Below the pieces are notes generated by a model. It worked only from the letters and a program-made list of their open reading frames with translations. It was not told the origin of the DNA and searched no databases. Shown here in pieces: positions 1-7,647 of a DNA stretch of 13,486 bases. The stretch is from Ruminiclostridium sp. Its GTDB lineage: Bacteria > Bacillota > Clostridia > DSM-8532. Every line of letters starts with the position of its first letter. Position 1 is the first letter of the stretch. The stretch lies in NCBI GenBank assembly GCA_003535195.1, contig DOHN01000136.1, positions 5,369-18,854 of the forward strand, written 5' to 3'. The position numbers and the translations under genes are program-made.

Positions 1-956
1 GAATTGTTATCTTTATTAAATGCATAATCAACTTTTCTCATGCGATACTGTATATCCTCAAGAATTTTGCGATTAGCAGCTATAATGTCTGCTTGCAACC
101 CTGTAATAACCGTTTGAGTACCTAATAAAACCAAAAGTACTGAGAAAATAAGTGATTTAATGTACAAATCACCATATCCCATAAAAAAACCAACAAAAAA
201 GCGCACTGCAAATATTGCTCCTATTACAATTACAATGGATCCGATTGCCCCAAAAAACTTAAGTGGTTTATACATCATAAAGGATCGAATTATAACGGAT
301 GCAGAGCGCTTTATATAAGCCCACATACTCTTAAACAATCGTGACTTTCTTGTCTCCGGATTTGTTCTGATTGGTACTGATGTCATCGCTATTTTATTAT
401 GTCCGGCCTGAATAATAGTTTCAAGCGTATATGTATATTCATTAACAACATTCATTCTGAGAGCTGCTTCCCTTGAGTAAGCGCGGAATCCGCTTGGCGC
501 ATCAGGCACTTTTGTGTTAGACGCTAACCTGACTACCCAACTGCCAATATGCTGAAATTGCTTTTTCTTCCATGAGAAATGTTCCGTATCATCAATAGGT
601 CGTTCACCAATTACGATATCAGACTTTTCGTCCAAAATTGGACGCACTAGTTTCTCAATGTCCGCGCCACAATATTGGTTATCTGCATCGGTATTAACAA
701 TAATATCCGCACCAAGATGCAGGCAAGCATCAAGACCAGCCATGAATCCTTTAGCTAAACCCTTATTTTGCTTAAAGGAGACTATGTGGTGAAAGCCAAG
801 ATTTCGTGCTATCTCTACAGTTTTATCACTGCTGCCATCGTTAATTATGAGATATTCAATTGTATCTATTCCTTCTATATGTCTAGGTAAATCATTATAG
901 GTTTCTTTTAATGTTTTTTCTTCGTTATAGCAAGGAATCTGGATTATTAGTTTCAT
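1..956 (-). CDS. DPM1-like family 2 glycosyltransferase with two C-terminal membrane helices (3' end outside window)
   Basis: I translated this gene directly: 318 codons are visible from ATG at 956 before the left edge cuts it with no stop reached. The N-terminal part is a GT-A family 2 domain: it begins MKLIIQIPCYNEE, has INDGSSD at residues 38-44 and the metal-binding DAD at 90-92 (context VNTDADNQY). Two hydrophobic helices follow at about 234-258 and 266-287, then a charged tail. This layout is typical of enzymes that move a sugar from a nucleotide donor to polyprenyl phosphate on the cytoplasmic membrane face; the sugar cannot be read from sequence. An AGGAG at 971-967 lies 10 bases before the ATG. 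It is 35 bases downstream of the GT-C gene, and the two would form a donor-maker and donor-user pair (inference). Length suggests only a few residues are missing. Family confidence is high, substrate unknown. Confidence 0.88.
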   Translation of the reverse strand, partial: MKLIIQIPCYNEEKTLKETYNDLPRHIEGIDTIEYLIINDGSSDKTVEIARNLGFHHIVSFKQNKGLAKGFMAGLDACLHLGADIIVNTDADNQYCGADIEKLVRPILDEKSDIVIGERPIDDTEHFSWKKKQFQHIGSWVVRLASNTKVPDAPSGFRAYSREAALRMNVVNEYTYTLETIIQAGHNKIAMTSVPIRTNPETRKSRLFKSMWAYIKRSASVIIRSFMMYKPLKFFGAIGSIVIVIGAIFAVRFFVGFFMGYGDLYIKSLIFSVLLVLLGTQTVITGLQADIIAANRKILEDIQYRMRKVDYAFNKDNN

Positions 957-991
957 TATATGCAATCTCCTACTAATTTTTTGTATTATTT

Positions 992-2932
992 TCATCTCAC
1001 AGATATTATGACTTCATTAGATTTTATATTATTATAAACAACTTGAATAATTAAATCGTCTCTCGCTGCATAATACTTTTCATCAATAATAATTGAAAGA
1101 TTATCAGGGCTGCCAAATGTAGTATCAAATCTTTCGCCATTAACCGTAACATAGCAGCCGGGCAAGAAACCACTTCCTTTAATTGCCATTGCGGACTTCC
1201 CACTTTTTTGAATATTAAATTTTTTCCCAATTGCTATTTCACTTGGAAACGTTTTTTCTATTTTTATTATCTGTTGTTCGCACTTGTATAAATAGGAAGA
1301 ATTATACTTAAATAGTATTTCGAAAGGTAATTTTTTAGTAGATAGTATAATATCGCCATTCTTTATTTCATTATCATTTTCTATATTAGTTTCATATTCA
1401 GTAATAATATCCTCTAATTCCCAAAATTTAATATAATATTCTTGTTGGCTTACTAAATTTTTACCTATATAAACTTTTTCATAATTTTCTTTAATTTTAT
1501 TCACAATATTATTATTAAACAATAAATTTGCTTGTTGTTTTTCAATAGCATTAAAACTTATTGCCGAACTTATTATAAAAAATAATATCAGCATAAAATT
1601 AAATAGCTTATAACTTTTTTTAACTATAGATAGAATTAATATAATTATCACTATTATAGTAAATATACAAAAACTAATACCATTACCTTTAAACGAGTAT
1701 ACATCAATAGCATTATGTACCATGACAAACCAATTTGTAATATTGAAGAACCTACCTTCAATAATTGTTAAATATGATAAATAAATCAATATGATTGAAA
1801 TTAGTGCAGAAATAATAATTTTATTCTTAATCTGTTTTGTAATAATATTTTTAGAAAATATTTTAGTGAGACTAATAAAAGAAAAAATAAGCCATAATGG
1901 GAATACATACATTATATACCTTCCTATTATATAATGTGGTATTTCCTGATTGTATGAAGCCATTGCTGAATGCTTTATTGCTAAAAACAATATTGGGATT
2001 GTAATAAAAATTACTATAAAAATAAATTTCTTAATATTACCATTAGATTTAAAAGTATTTTTATAATCTATAAGACCATAGACTATTGGTAATAATAGAG
2101 GTCCCATCATTAGAATAAAATAACTCATATAAAAGAATATCCATTTAAATATATTTTCAAATCCACCCATTGTTACATATCTTATACTATCTTCATTCAA
2201 TATTTCTAATATTGGATACCCTTTGAAATATCTTACTAATAACCATGGAAGCGAAATAACTAATGTTGATATAATAATAACTATACCTTTGCATAATAAT
2301 TCTTTTGTTATTTGATATAACTTTAAACCTTTATCTGTCATGGCATAATAAGATAGTACACACCAAATTAATGCAATAAATGGTAATAAAGCATATGTCA
2401 TATATCTAGTCATTAAACAAAATGAAATTGTAATCCCCATAATAGTCGAATCAATATATCTTAATTTTTCTGATGATATTATCATAATATAGATTAAAAA
2501 GATTATTAGTGCATAATATAAGTTTTCACTAAAAATAAGCCTGGGATATACAAATTGAAATGGTATTAAAGATACTATCAAAGATATTATAATACTATCT
2601 TTATTATCTAAATATTTTTTTGCTAATAACCAAGTTGGGAAAACCAACATTGAAGATAAAATAACATTTACTAATTGCATAATAATATAAAAATTGTTTG
2701 AATATTTCATAAATGATAAACTTAACAATAAGGAATATAATGGGGGATAATGAGAACTCATGTAATCTCCATTTAAAATATATTTTGCATTTTCTTTATA
2801 TAATAATTCATCAAAAAACGTAACTGGAGCATCACCAGGTATGACTAGGAGTATTTTTATAATGCATGCTATAAGAAACATAATAAATATTATAAGTTTT
2901 TCATTTTTTTTTATCTTATTAAAAAAATTCAT
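992..2932 (-). CDS. GT-C (family 39/ArnT-like) integral membrane glycosyltransferase with C-terminal IPT/TIG-like domain
   Basis: A polytopic membrane protein of 646 residues (651 if the upstream ATG at 2947 is used). I prefer ATG 2932 because AGGAG at 2942-2938 sits 5 bases before it, whereas 2947 has only a poorly spaced AGGAA. In 651-residue numbering, a first hydrophobic helix at about 18-36 is followed by an external loop with FFDE at 44-47 and HYPPL at 66-70. That acidic pair and YPP pattern is the mark of GT-C enzymes that use polyprenyl-phosphate sugars. About a dozen hydrophobic segments follow. Residues about 568-651 are a soluble beta-rich tail with GSGFLPG, VTVNG and a final SNEVIISV strand, resembling an IPT/TIG Ig-like fold. 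The predicted role is transfer of a lipid-linked sugar to a glycan or protein outside the membrane, with the sugar probably supplied by the next gene. It is strikingly AT-rich (sampled 60-base lines hold 9, 9 and 12 G+C), unlike the rfb genes, which suggests separate acquisition. Confidence 0.85.
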   Translation of the reverse strand: MNFFNKIKKNEKLIIFIMFLIACIIKILLVIPGDAPVTFFDELLYKENAKYILNGDYMSSHYPPLYSLLLSLSFMKYSNNFYIIMQLVNVILSSMLVFPTWLLAKKYLDNKDSIIISLIVSLIPFQFVYPRLIFSENLYYALIIFLIYIMIISSEKLRYIDSTIMGITISFCLMTRYMTYALLPFIALIWCVLSYYAMTDKGLKLYQITKELLCKGIVIIISTLVISLPWLLVRYFKGYPILEILNEDSIRYVTMGGFENIFKWIFFYMSYFILMMGPLLLPIVYGLIDYKNTFKSNGNIKKFIFIVIFITIPILFLAIKHSAMASYNQEIPHYIIGRYIMYVFPLWLIFSFISLTKIFSKNIITKQIKNKIIISALISIILIYLSYLTIIEGRFFNITNWFVMVHNAIDVYSFKGNGISFCIFTIIVIIILILSIVKKSYKLFNFMLILFFIISSAISFNAIEKQQANLLFNNNIVNKIKENYEKVYIGKNLVSQQEYYIKFWELEDIITEYETNIENDNEIKNGDIILSTKKLPFEILFKYNSSYLYKCEQQIIKIEKTFPSEIAIGKKFNIQKSGKSAMAIKGSGFLPGCYVTVNGERFDTTFGSPDNLSIIIDEKYYAARDDLIIQVVYNNIKSNEVIISVR

Positions 2933-2937
2933 ATATT

Positions 2938-2942
2938 CTCCT
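2938..2942 (-). promoter_or_regulatory. Ribosome binding site that decides the GT-C gene start
   Basis: AGGAG on the minus strand lies 5 bases upstream of ATG 2932 and inside the five extra codons that would exist if ATG 2947 were the start. A Shine-Dalgarno sequence within the first codons of the longer reading frame argues for the shorter protein. Confidence 0.7.
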
Positions 2943-2993
2943 AACATTATTCCTATAAATATAACGTCATGACTTTTAAAGTTAGTTAATTGT

Positions 2994-5900
2994 TTATCCT
3001 ATTTCTAAGCTGGTATTCTTATTCTTTTCCCATGTAACTCCTGGACGGTATGCATGAGGTTTCCATTTCTTAAGCCACTTTCCCTCAAATGTTTTTTTAT
3101 TTGTTTCAAAAATCTCTTTATACTTCTTGTCTTTCAATCTTTTAAAGGAGCTTCCACCAAAATGATGGACAAAAGAATCTTCTGCAATAGCAAGGCGGTA
3201 ACCTGCACTTTTAACTTCTTCTGCATAATCGTCATCTTCAAACATGCCAACTTTATATGATTCATCTAGCAATCCACATTTTTCAATGACTCCCCGTTTG
3301 ATTAATGTGCAGAAAAAAGCAAGAACATTGGGATCTTGCCACTGTTCATTCATATGCTTCCATGTGTAATTGTAGGAGAATTCATCCAGTCCCTCTATAT
3401 CATGGTATTTAACCATAACCTGAGCTTCATTTCCAATGGAATTTGTAACTGATCCGCACATTCCGATTGTGTTGTCGTTTTCCATATGCTTTACCATAGA
3501 AGTAATCCACCCACGGGTTACAATTGTATCATTATTGAGAAGCAAAACATAATCCCCCCTCGCTACATGAATCCCAATATTATTTCCAGCAGCAAAACCT
3601 TTATTTTCTTCATTAAAAATTATTTGCAAATTTTGAATTCTTTTAGCATCTAATTCCTGTAAATAGTCTCTAGTTCCATCCGTGGACTGGTTATCTACAA
3701 TGATTACATTGAAATTTGGATAAGCTGTTTTTTCAAAAATACTCTGAATACATTGCCGATTATACGCTAAATTATTATAAGTTAGCACAATCACGCTAAC
3801 CTCTGGAATAGCACGTTTACAAAGCTGTGAGAAGATATCATATCTGTCTTGCCAATCGTTTTCTTTCCCAAAGATTGCAGACTTTTCAGGTGGAGTAAGA
3901 ACATCATTTCCGTCTAGACATAGTTGGATATTTTTCAGAAACTCTTCATTATCATTGGTAAGATAAACATATTTATCTTTAAAAGGCATAAGTTCAGGAA
4001 TTTCCGTGGCAACAACTTTTTTACCTGCACTCAGATATTCATAAAACTTAACAGGATTTGTAGCCTTTATTAAATCAGTTTTAGTATCAAATGGAATCAT
4101 ACATACATCAAAAGTTTTTAAATAGTCCGGCAGCTCACTGTAAGGCAATTCACCGATCAATCGAATATTCGAGTACTCTTCAAACTGAGTTCTCCCTTCT
4201 GTTACTTCCCCAATTAAGATAATTGTGCATTCCGGAAGATGTTTTGCAACGTAACAAACCTTTTCAACATCAAACCAGTGGGCTATTGCCCCATAATATC
4301 CAATAATCTTCTTGTCGGCATAAGTCTTTTGTCGATAAGCTTTATGGAAATGTTCATATTCTCCACCGTTTCGTACAATTTCTACATTTTTGTTATATTT
4401 AGATGCAATCTCAAATAGAAACTGAGAGCTTGCTATAACCAGGTCACTCTTCTTCAAAAGTTCTTTACAATTTTCCCCCACAAGTTTTCCTGTCGGATTT
4501 AAGAAACCTGTAAAGTCGTCCATGTAATCAGTAATTAATTTAAAACCATAATGTTCTCTTAAATATTCCGCACCATGTACCCAATTAGGGTAGTCAATAA
4601 CGACAATAGCATCGCGAATGCAATACTCATATAATAATTCGTCAAACGACTGCTTTAGTGCTTCAATATTTTGAGACCAATCTGTAAGATGAATTGCAGA
4701 AAAATTCTTATTCTTAAAGTCAATCACATATAAGTTTTCTTTTTCCTCTTTTACAGAATATTCCGGAAAGTGATTCGCATTAACATAGAATACACGGTGC
4801 CCGTTTTGAGCAAACCGATCTGCAAAATGTTGCGGTCTCTGATAGCGAAAATCATAATCAATTATTCCGAGCATAATAACATCGCACTTCTTATATGTAT
4901 AACTTAGAATTGATTGTCGAAGTTTACTATGATTATTTTCTTGTAATATTGAATTATTGCTTCTTCCAATACCAGAACCATATATTTCATAATTTTTAGA
5001 CTTATCATTCTGCTTTTTGTCAACATAACTACTGCCTTTTTCCACATTATTAACCGAAAGTGCGTTATCCAAAATACTTATAATTCCAAAAATCGGATTG
5101 AATCGGTGGTCCCCGTCAGAAGCATGTTGGAAACGTCCAAAGAACCATTTAAAAAAATTCTTTCTTTCTTCCTTTGTTTTTGACATACCCTGCCGCTTAA
5201 AACGGCTTACAAAATGCACCAGTTTAAACAGACGGGTTCCTACCAATGAGTAACATAATTCACGCGCCTGCTGAATAGATTTTTTTACTTTTTGCAAATT
5301 TTCAGTCTGTTCCAATAGTTCTGCTTCTACTTTTTCAATTAAAGTACAGAGGCCACCATTTTGTTCTTTATAATTATCTCTCTCTTTCTCAATCTTAAAT
5401 TTTTGCGCTTCCATGAGCACTTTTTGATTTTTCAAAGCAGCCTTTTCGTTCTCCAATATATCCTCGTAGCTCTCTAGTGCAACTTTTTCATTTTGTAGTG
5501 CAGCGTTTTCATTTTCTAGTATAGCTTTTTTGGTCTCTAGTACAGCATTTTCATTCTCCAAATGCGTTTTTAAAGTTTCTAATTCACTAATTATCTTTGC
5601 ATTTTCTTCCAGTTTTTCCTTCTGCGTTTTTACTTGATTACCAACACATAATGCTTCCTGTTCCGGAATCCGGGTATAATTCTGATAAATAGTCTCTACG
5701 GTTAATGCTTCAGGTGTTTGATATGCCGAGTTGACATAAATCAATAGGATTTGCTTCCCAGACCAATAGAGTGGGTTCATAAACGAGCAATCTATAACAG
5801 TATAGTATTTTAAGAAACAATTACCTAGCTGCAAAGGGAAAAAACCCCTTCCAAAAACATGAAAATGTTCTGAGATATCTGAGGAATCTTCAAACGGCAA

Positions 5901-7643
5901 CAAAAATATTGCATATTTGCTCGCTGCATTGCAAATAATCTCCATTACAGAGCGCGGATTTTTTAAATGCTCTAAAGTATTAGATGAAAATATAACATCA
6001 AATTGCTGTAAAGATTCCGTTGCATCTCCCACTATAAAATCGCAATAGGGAAATCTACTTTCTGCGTCTTTAATTGCACTTTCAGCGAAATCCATGCCAG
6101 TAACGCGACAGGATGGAAAGTTGCGCGCCAAAACTGCACTACCATCCCCCTGCGCACATCCAACATCAAGAATTCTCCATTCGTTTCGATTCAAATCAGC
6201 TTTCAACCATTCGGGAAAAGTATCTATAGCTATCTTTGAAAAAAATTCTGATTGCTTATCTCCATCAAATTTATTCCAATCGCCAGTTGAAAAACGTGCT
6301 TCCCAATATTCTTTACTATTTACGGCTTTAGCTGGCTGTAATGAATTATAATTTTCGTTTATCATGTTCTTCTTCCTCTGACAATTAATTGAATCAATTC
6401 TTGCTTTTAGGCGTGGATGCTTAATTGAATACTCCGGTGGAAAATAATGTGGCGGTATTTGCAAATCATCTAAATCTACTATATTTTTAGCATAATCATC
6501 CACAAAATCATAACGCATAAATGATTTGCATTTCAAGCAATAATCCGGGATCATTCCATAGTTAAACATAGATTTCCTGAATTTTTGGAAAGGTTCTCCA
6601 TTCCAAACTTTTTCCGCGGTTTTTCCGTTGATATTATCTATCGCACTAAATACATTGCAACATGGACATATATCGCCATTTGGCAAAATTATAAGCGTGG
6701 TCCATGGGCTAGTGCAATACGGTAATCGCTTCTCTGATAGTGCATATTGTTTGTCCTGAATTTTTAGCGAAGCCGAAAATTTATTGACTTGCGAATTGTC
6801 ATAGTCAAGATAAGCATCCATTGACCTCAAGTTAAGAAGTTGATTATATATTTTTTCTTCTACAATAGGCACTTCATCATCGAATTCATCAAAACCTGCT
6901 GTCTTATAAATTGTTATATTAGAATCCTTGTTCAGACTATCTATAATAGCCATTTGTTCTTCATAAATTATTTGATCCTGTCTGCGTAATCTTAATAATT
7001 GATATACCTTATCTTGTTCTTCTCCAAATATATTATTAAATTGTATAACATTAAAACAAAATTCTTTAGCAAATTTAAAAATATCTAGCAAATGCCATAT
7101 GTTTAGACGATTTACCACCACACACATTTGCAAATTCGTATTTGGAAGAGCTATGCGCAATTTCCTTATATTCTTTATCACGTGTTCATAAGAAGCGCCA
7201 TACCTTAAGATTTCAAAAACTTTTTTATCCGCTGAATCAAAAGAAATTGCAATAGTACCAATTCCGTCCAGAGTTTTTAAATCAAACTTATCCAGTTGAG
7301 TGCCATTATTAATTAAATGCGTTGCAGCTAATATATTTGTTTCTCGACAAAGAGAAATAAACTCTTTGAAATAAGGATACAAAAAAGGTTCTCCCCTTGT
7401 TGAAGGCGAAAAAAATAATGCTGTGGTAAAAAGTGGTCTAATAGTATCTAGGACGTCTAGTGACAGATATTGCGGCTCCTTAATTTTTTTATAACAGAAG
7501 CCGCAATAGGGACAAAATGCACAGTGCAAATTGCAGACATTCGTTAATCCTACCATAATTGAAAGAGGATTATAGTTTACTTCTTCCTTATGCTCTATAA
7601 GGGATTGTAAAAATTTATTGTAATTTTCTTGTTTTATATCCAT
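2994..7643 (-). CDS. Five-domain fusion: radical SAM/SPASM - methyltransferase - coiled coil - GT4 - GT2
   Basis: A 1549-residue cytoplasmic-type protein with no signal peptide or clear membrane helix. Residues 1-425 are a radical SAM domain: CxxxCxxC at C37, C41, C44 (plus C47, C50), a GEP motif at 84-86, and SPASM-type cysteines C310, C326, C328, C329, C369, C372. Residues about 445-640 are a class I methyltransferase with LDVGCAQGDG at 492-501 and EHLKNP near 558. Residues about 670-800 form a coiled coil with leucines every seven residues. Residues about 919-1275 are a GT4-type transferase (QRPQ 935-938, DYMDD 1039-1043, HWFD 1122-1125, NPVKFYEYL 1196-1204). Residues about 1280-1500 are a GT2 transferase (VIVLTYNN 1284-1291, NND 1370-1372, EDDD 1469-1472). 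The part after Met427 resembles WsaE, the trifunctional methyl-rhamnosyltransferase of S-layer glycan loci (from memory). The radical SAM substrate is unknown. It starts 4 bases after the preceding gene. The likely role is extension and methylation of a rhamnose-containing glycan (inference). Confidence 0.9.
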   Translation of the reverse strand: MDIKQENYNKFLQSLIEHKEEVNYNPLSIMVGLTNVCNLHCAFCPYCGFCYKKIKEPQYLSLDVLDTIRPLFTTALFFSPSTRGEPFLYPYFKEFISLCRETNILAATHLINNGTQLDKFDLKTLDGIGTIAISFDSADKKVFEILRYGASYEHVIKNIRKLRIALPNTNLQMCVVVNRLNIWHLLDIFKFAKEFCFNVIQFNNIFGEEQDKVYQLLRLRRQDQIIYEEQMAIIDSLNKDSNITIYKTAGFDEFDDEVPIVEEKIYNQLLNLRSMDAYLDYDNSQVNKFSASLKIQDKQYALSEKRLPYCTSPWTTLIILPNGDICPCCNVFSAIDNINGKTAEKVWNGEPFQKFRKSMFNYGMIPDYCLKCKSFMRYDFVDDYAKNIVDLDDLQIPPHYFPPEYSIKHPRLKARIDSINCQRKKNMINENYNSLQPAKAVNSKEYWEARFSTGDWNKFDGDKQSEFFSKIAIDTFPEWLKADLNRNEWRILDVGCAQGDGSAVLARNFPSCRVTGMDFAESAIKDAESRFPYCDFIVGDATESLQQFDVIFSSNTLEHLKNPRSVMEIICNAASKYAIFLLPFEDSSDISEHFHVFGRGFFPLQLGNCFLKYYTVIDCSFMNPLYWSGKQILLIYVNSAYQTPEALTVETIYQNYTRIPEQEALCVGNQVKTQKEKLEENAKIISELETLKTHLENENAVLETKKAILENENAALQNEKVALESYEDILENEKAALKNQKVLMEAQKFKIEKERDNYKEQNGGLCTLIEKVEAELLEQTENLQKVKKSIQQARELCYSLVGTRLFKLVHFVSRFKRQGMSKTKEERKNFFKWFFGRFQHASDGDHRFNPIFGIISILDNALSVNNVEKGSSYVDKKQNDKSKNYEIYGSGIGRSNNSILQENNHSKLRQSILSYTYKKCDVIMLGIIDYDFRYQRPQHFADRFAQNGHRVFYVNANHFPEYSVKEEKENLYVIDFKNKNFSAIHLTDWSQNIEALKQSFDELLYEYCIRDAIVVIDYPNWVHGAEYLREHYGFKLITDYMDDFTGFLNPTGKLVGENCKELLKKSDLVIASSQFLFEIASKYNKNVEIVRNGGEYEHFHKAYRQKTYADKKIIGYYGAIAHWFDVEKVCYVAKHLPECTIILIGEVTEGRTQFEEYSNIRLIGELPYSELPDYLKTFDVCMIPFDTKTDLIKATNPVKFYEYLSAGKKVVATEIPELMPFKDKYVYLTNDNEEFLKNIQLCLDGNDVLTPPEKSAIFGKENDWQDRYDIFSQLCKRAIPEVSVIVLTYNNLAYNRQCIQSIFEKTAYPNFNVIIVDNQSTDGTRDYLQELDAKRIQNLQIIFNEENKGFAAGNNIGIHVARGDYVLLLNNDTIVTRGWITSMVKHMENDNTIGMCGSVTNSIGNEAQVMVKYHDIEGLDEFSYNYTWKHMNEQWQDPNVLAFFCTLIKRGVIEKCGLLDESYKVGMFEDDDYAEEVKSAGYRLAIAEDSFVHHFGGSSFKRLKDKKYKEIFETNKKTFEGKWLKKWKPHAYRPGVTWEKNKNTSLEIG
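5391..5582 (-). repeat. In-frame 21-base periodic repeat encoding a leucine-heptad coiled coil
   Basis: This stretch encodes residues 688-751 of the giant fusion protein. A large aliphatic residue falls exactly every seven positions: L688, L695, L702, L709, L716, L723, L730, L737, M744, I751. Several units are close copies (LENENAV, LENENAA, LENEKAA), and the DNA shows the matching imperfect 21-base period, with recurring 'tctagt' and 'ttttcatt' words at about 5475-5560 on the plus strand. It should form a long parallel helix bundle between the methyltransferase and the glycosyltransferase domains. Confidence 0.8.
6365..6382 (-). promoter_or_regulatory. Possible internal ribosome binding site before Met427 of the fusion gene
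   Basis: On the minus strand AGAGGA at 6379-6374 is followed by 8 bases and then an in-frame ATG at 6365-6363 (Met427). The ATG lies exactly between the end of the SPASM region and the start of the methyltransferase domain (NSKEYWEARF follows about 15 residues later). It may be the old start signal of a once-separate gene, possibly still used to make a protein of about 1123 residues. Use in vivo cannot be judged from sequence. Confidence 0.45.
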
Positions 7644-7647
7644 TAAG

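Noticed and set aside
6366..7643. Radical SAM/SPASM domain as a peptide (RiPP) maturase
   Set aside because: No small precursor peptide gene or RiPP recognition element is seen nearby, and it is fused to glycan enzymes; a glycan-related role is more likely, though not proven.
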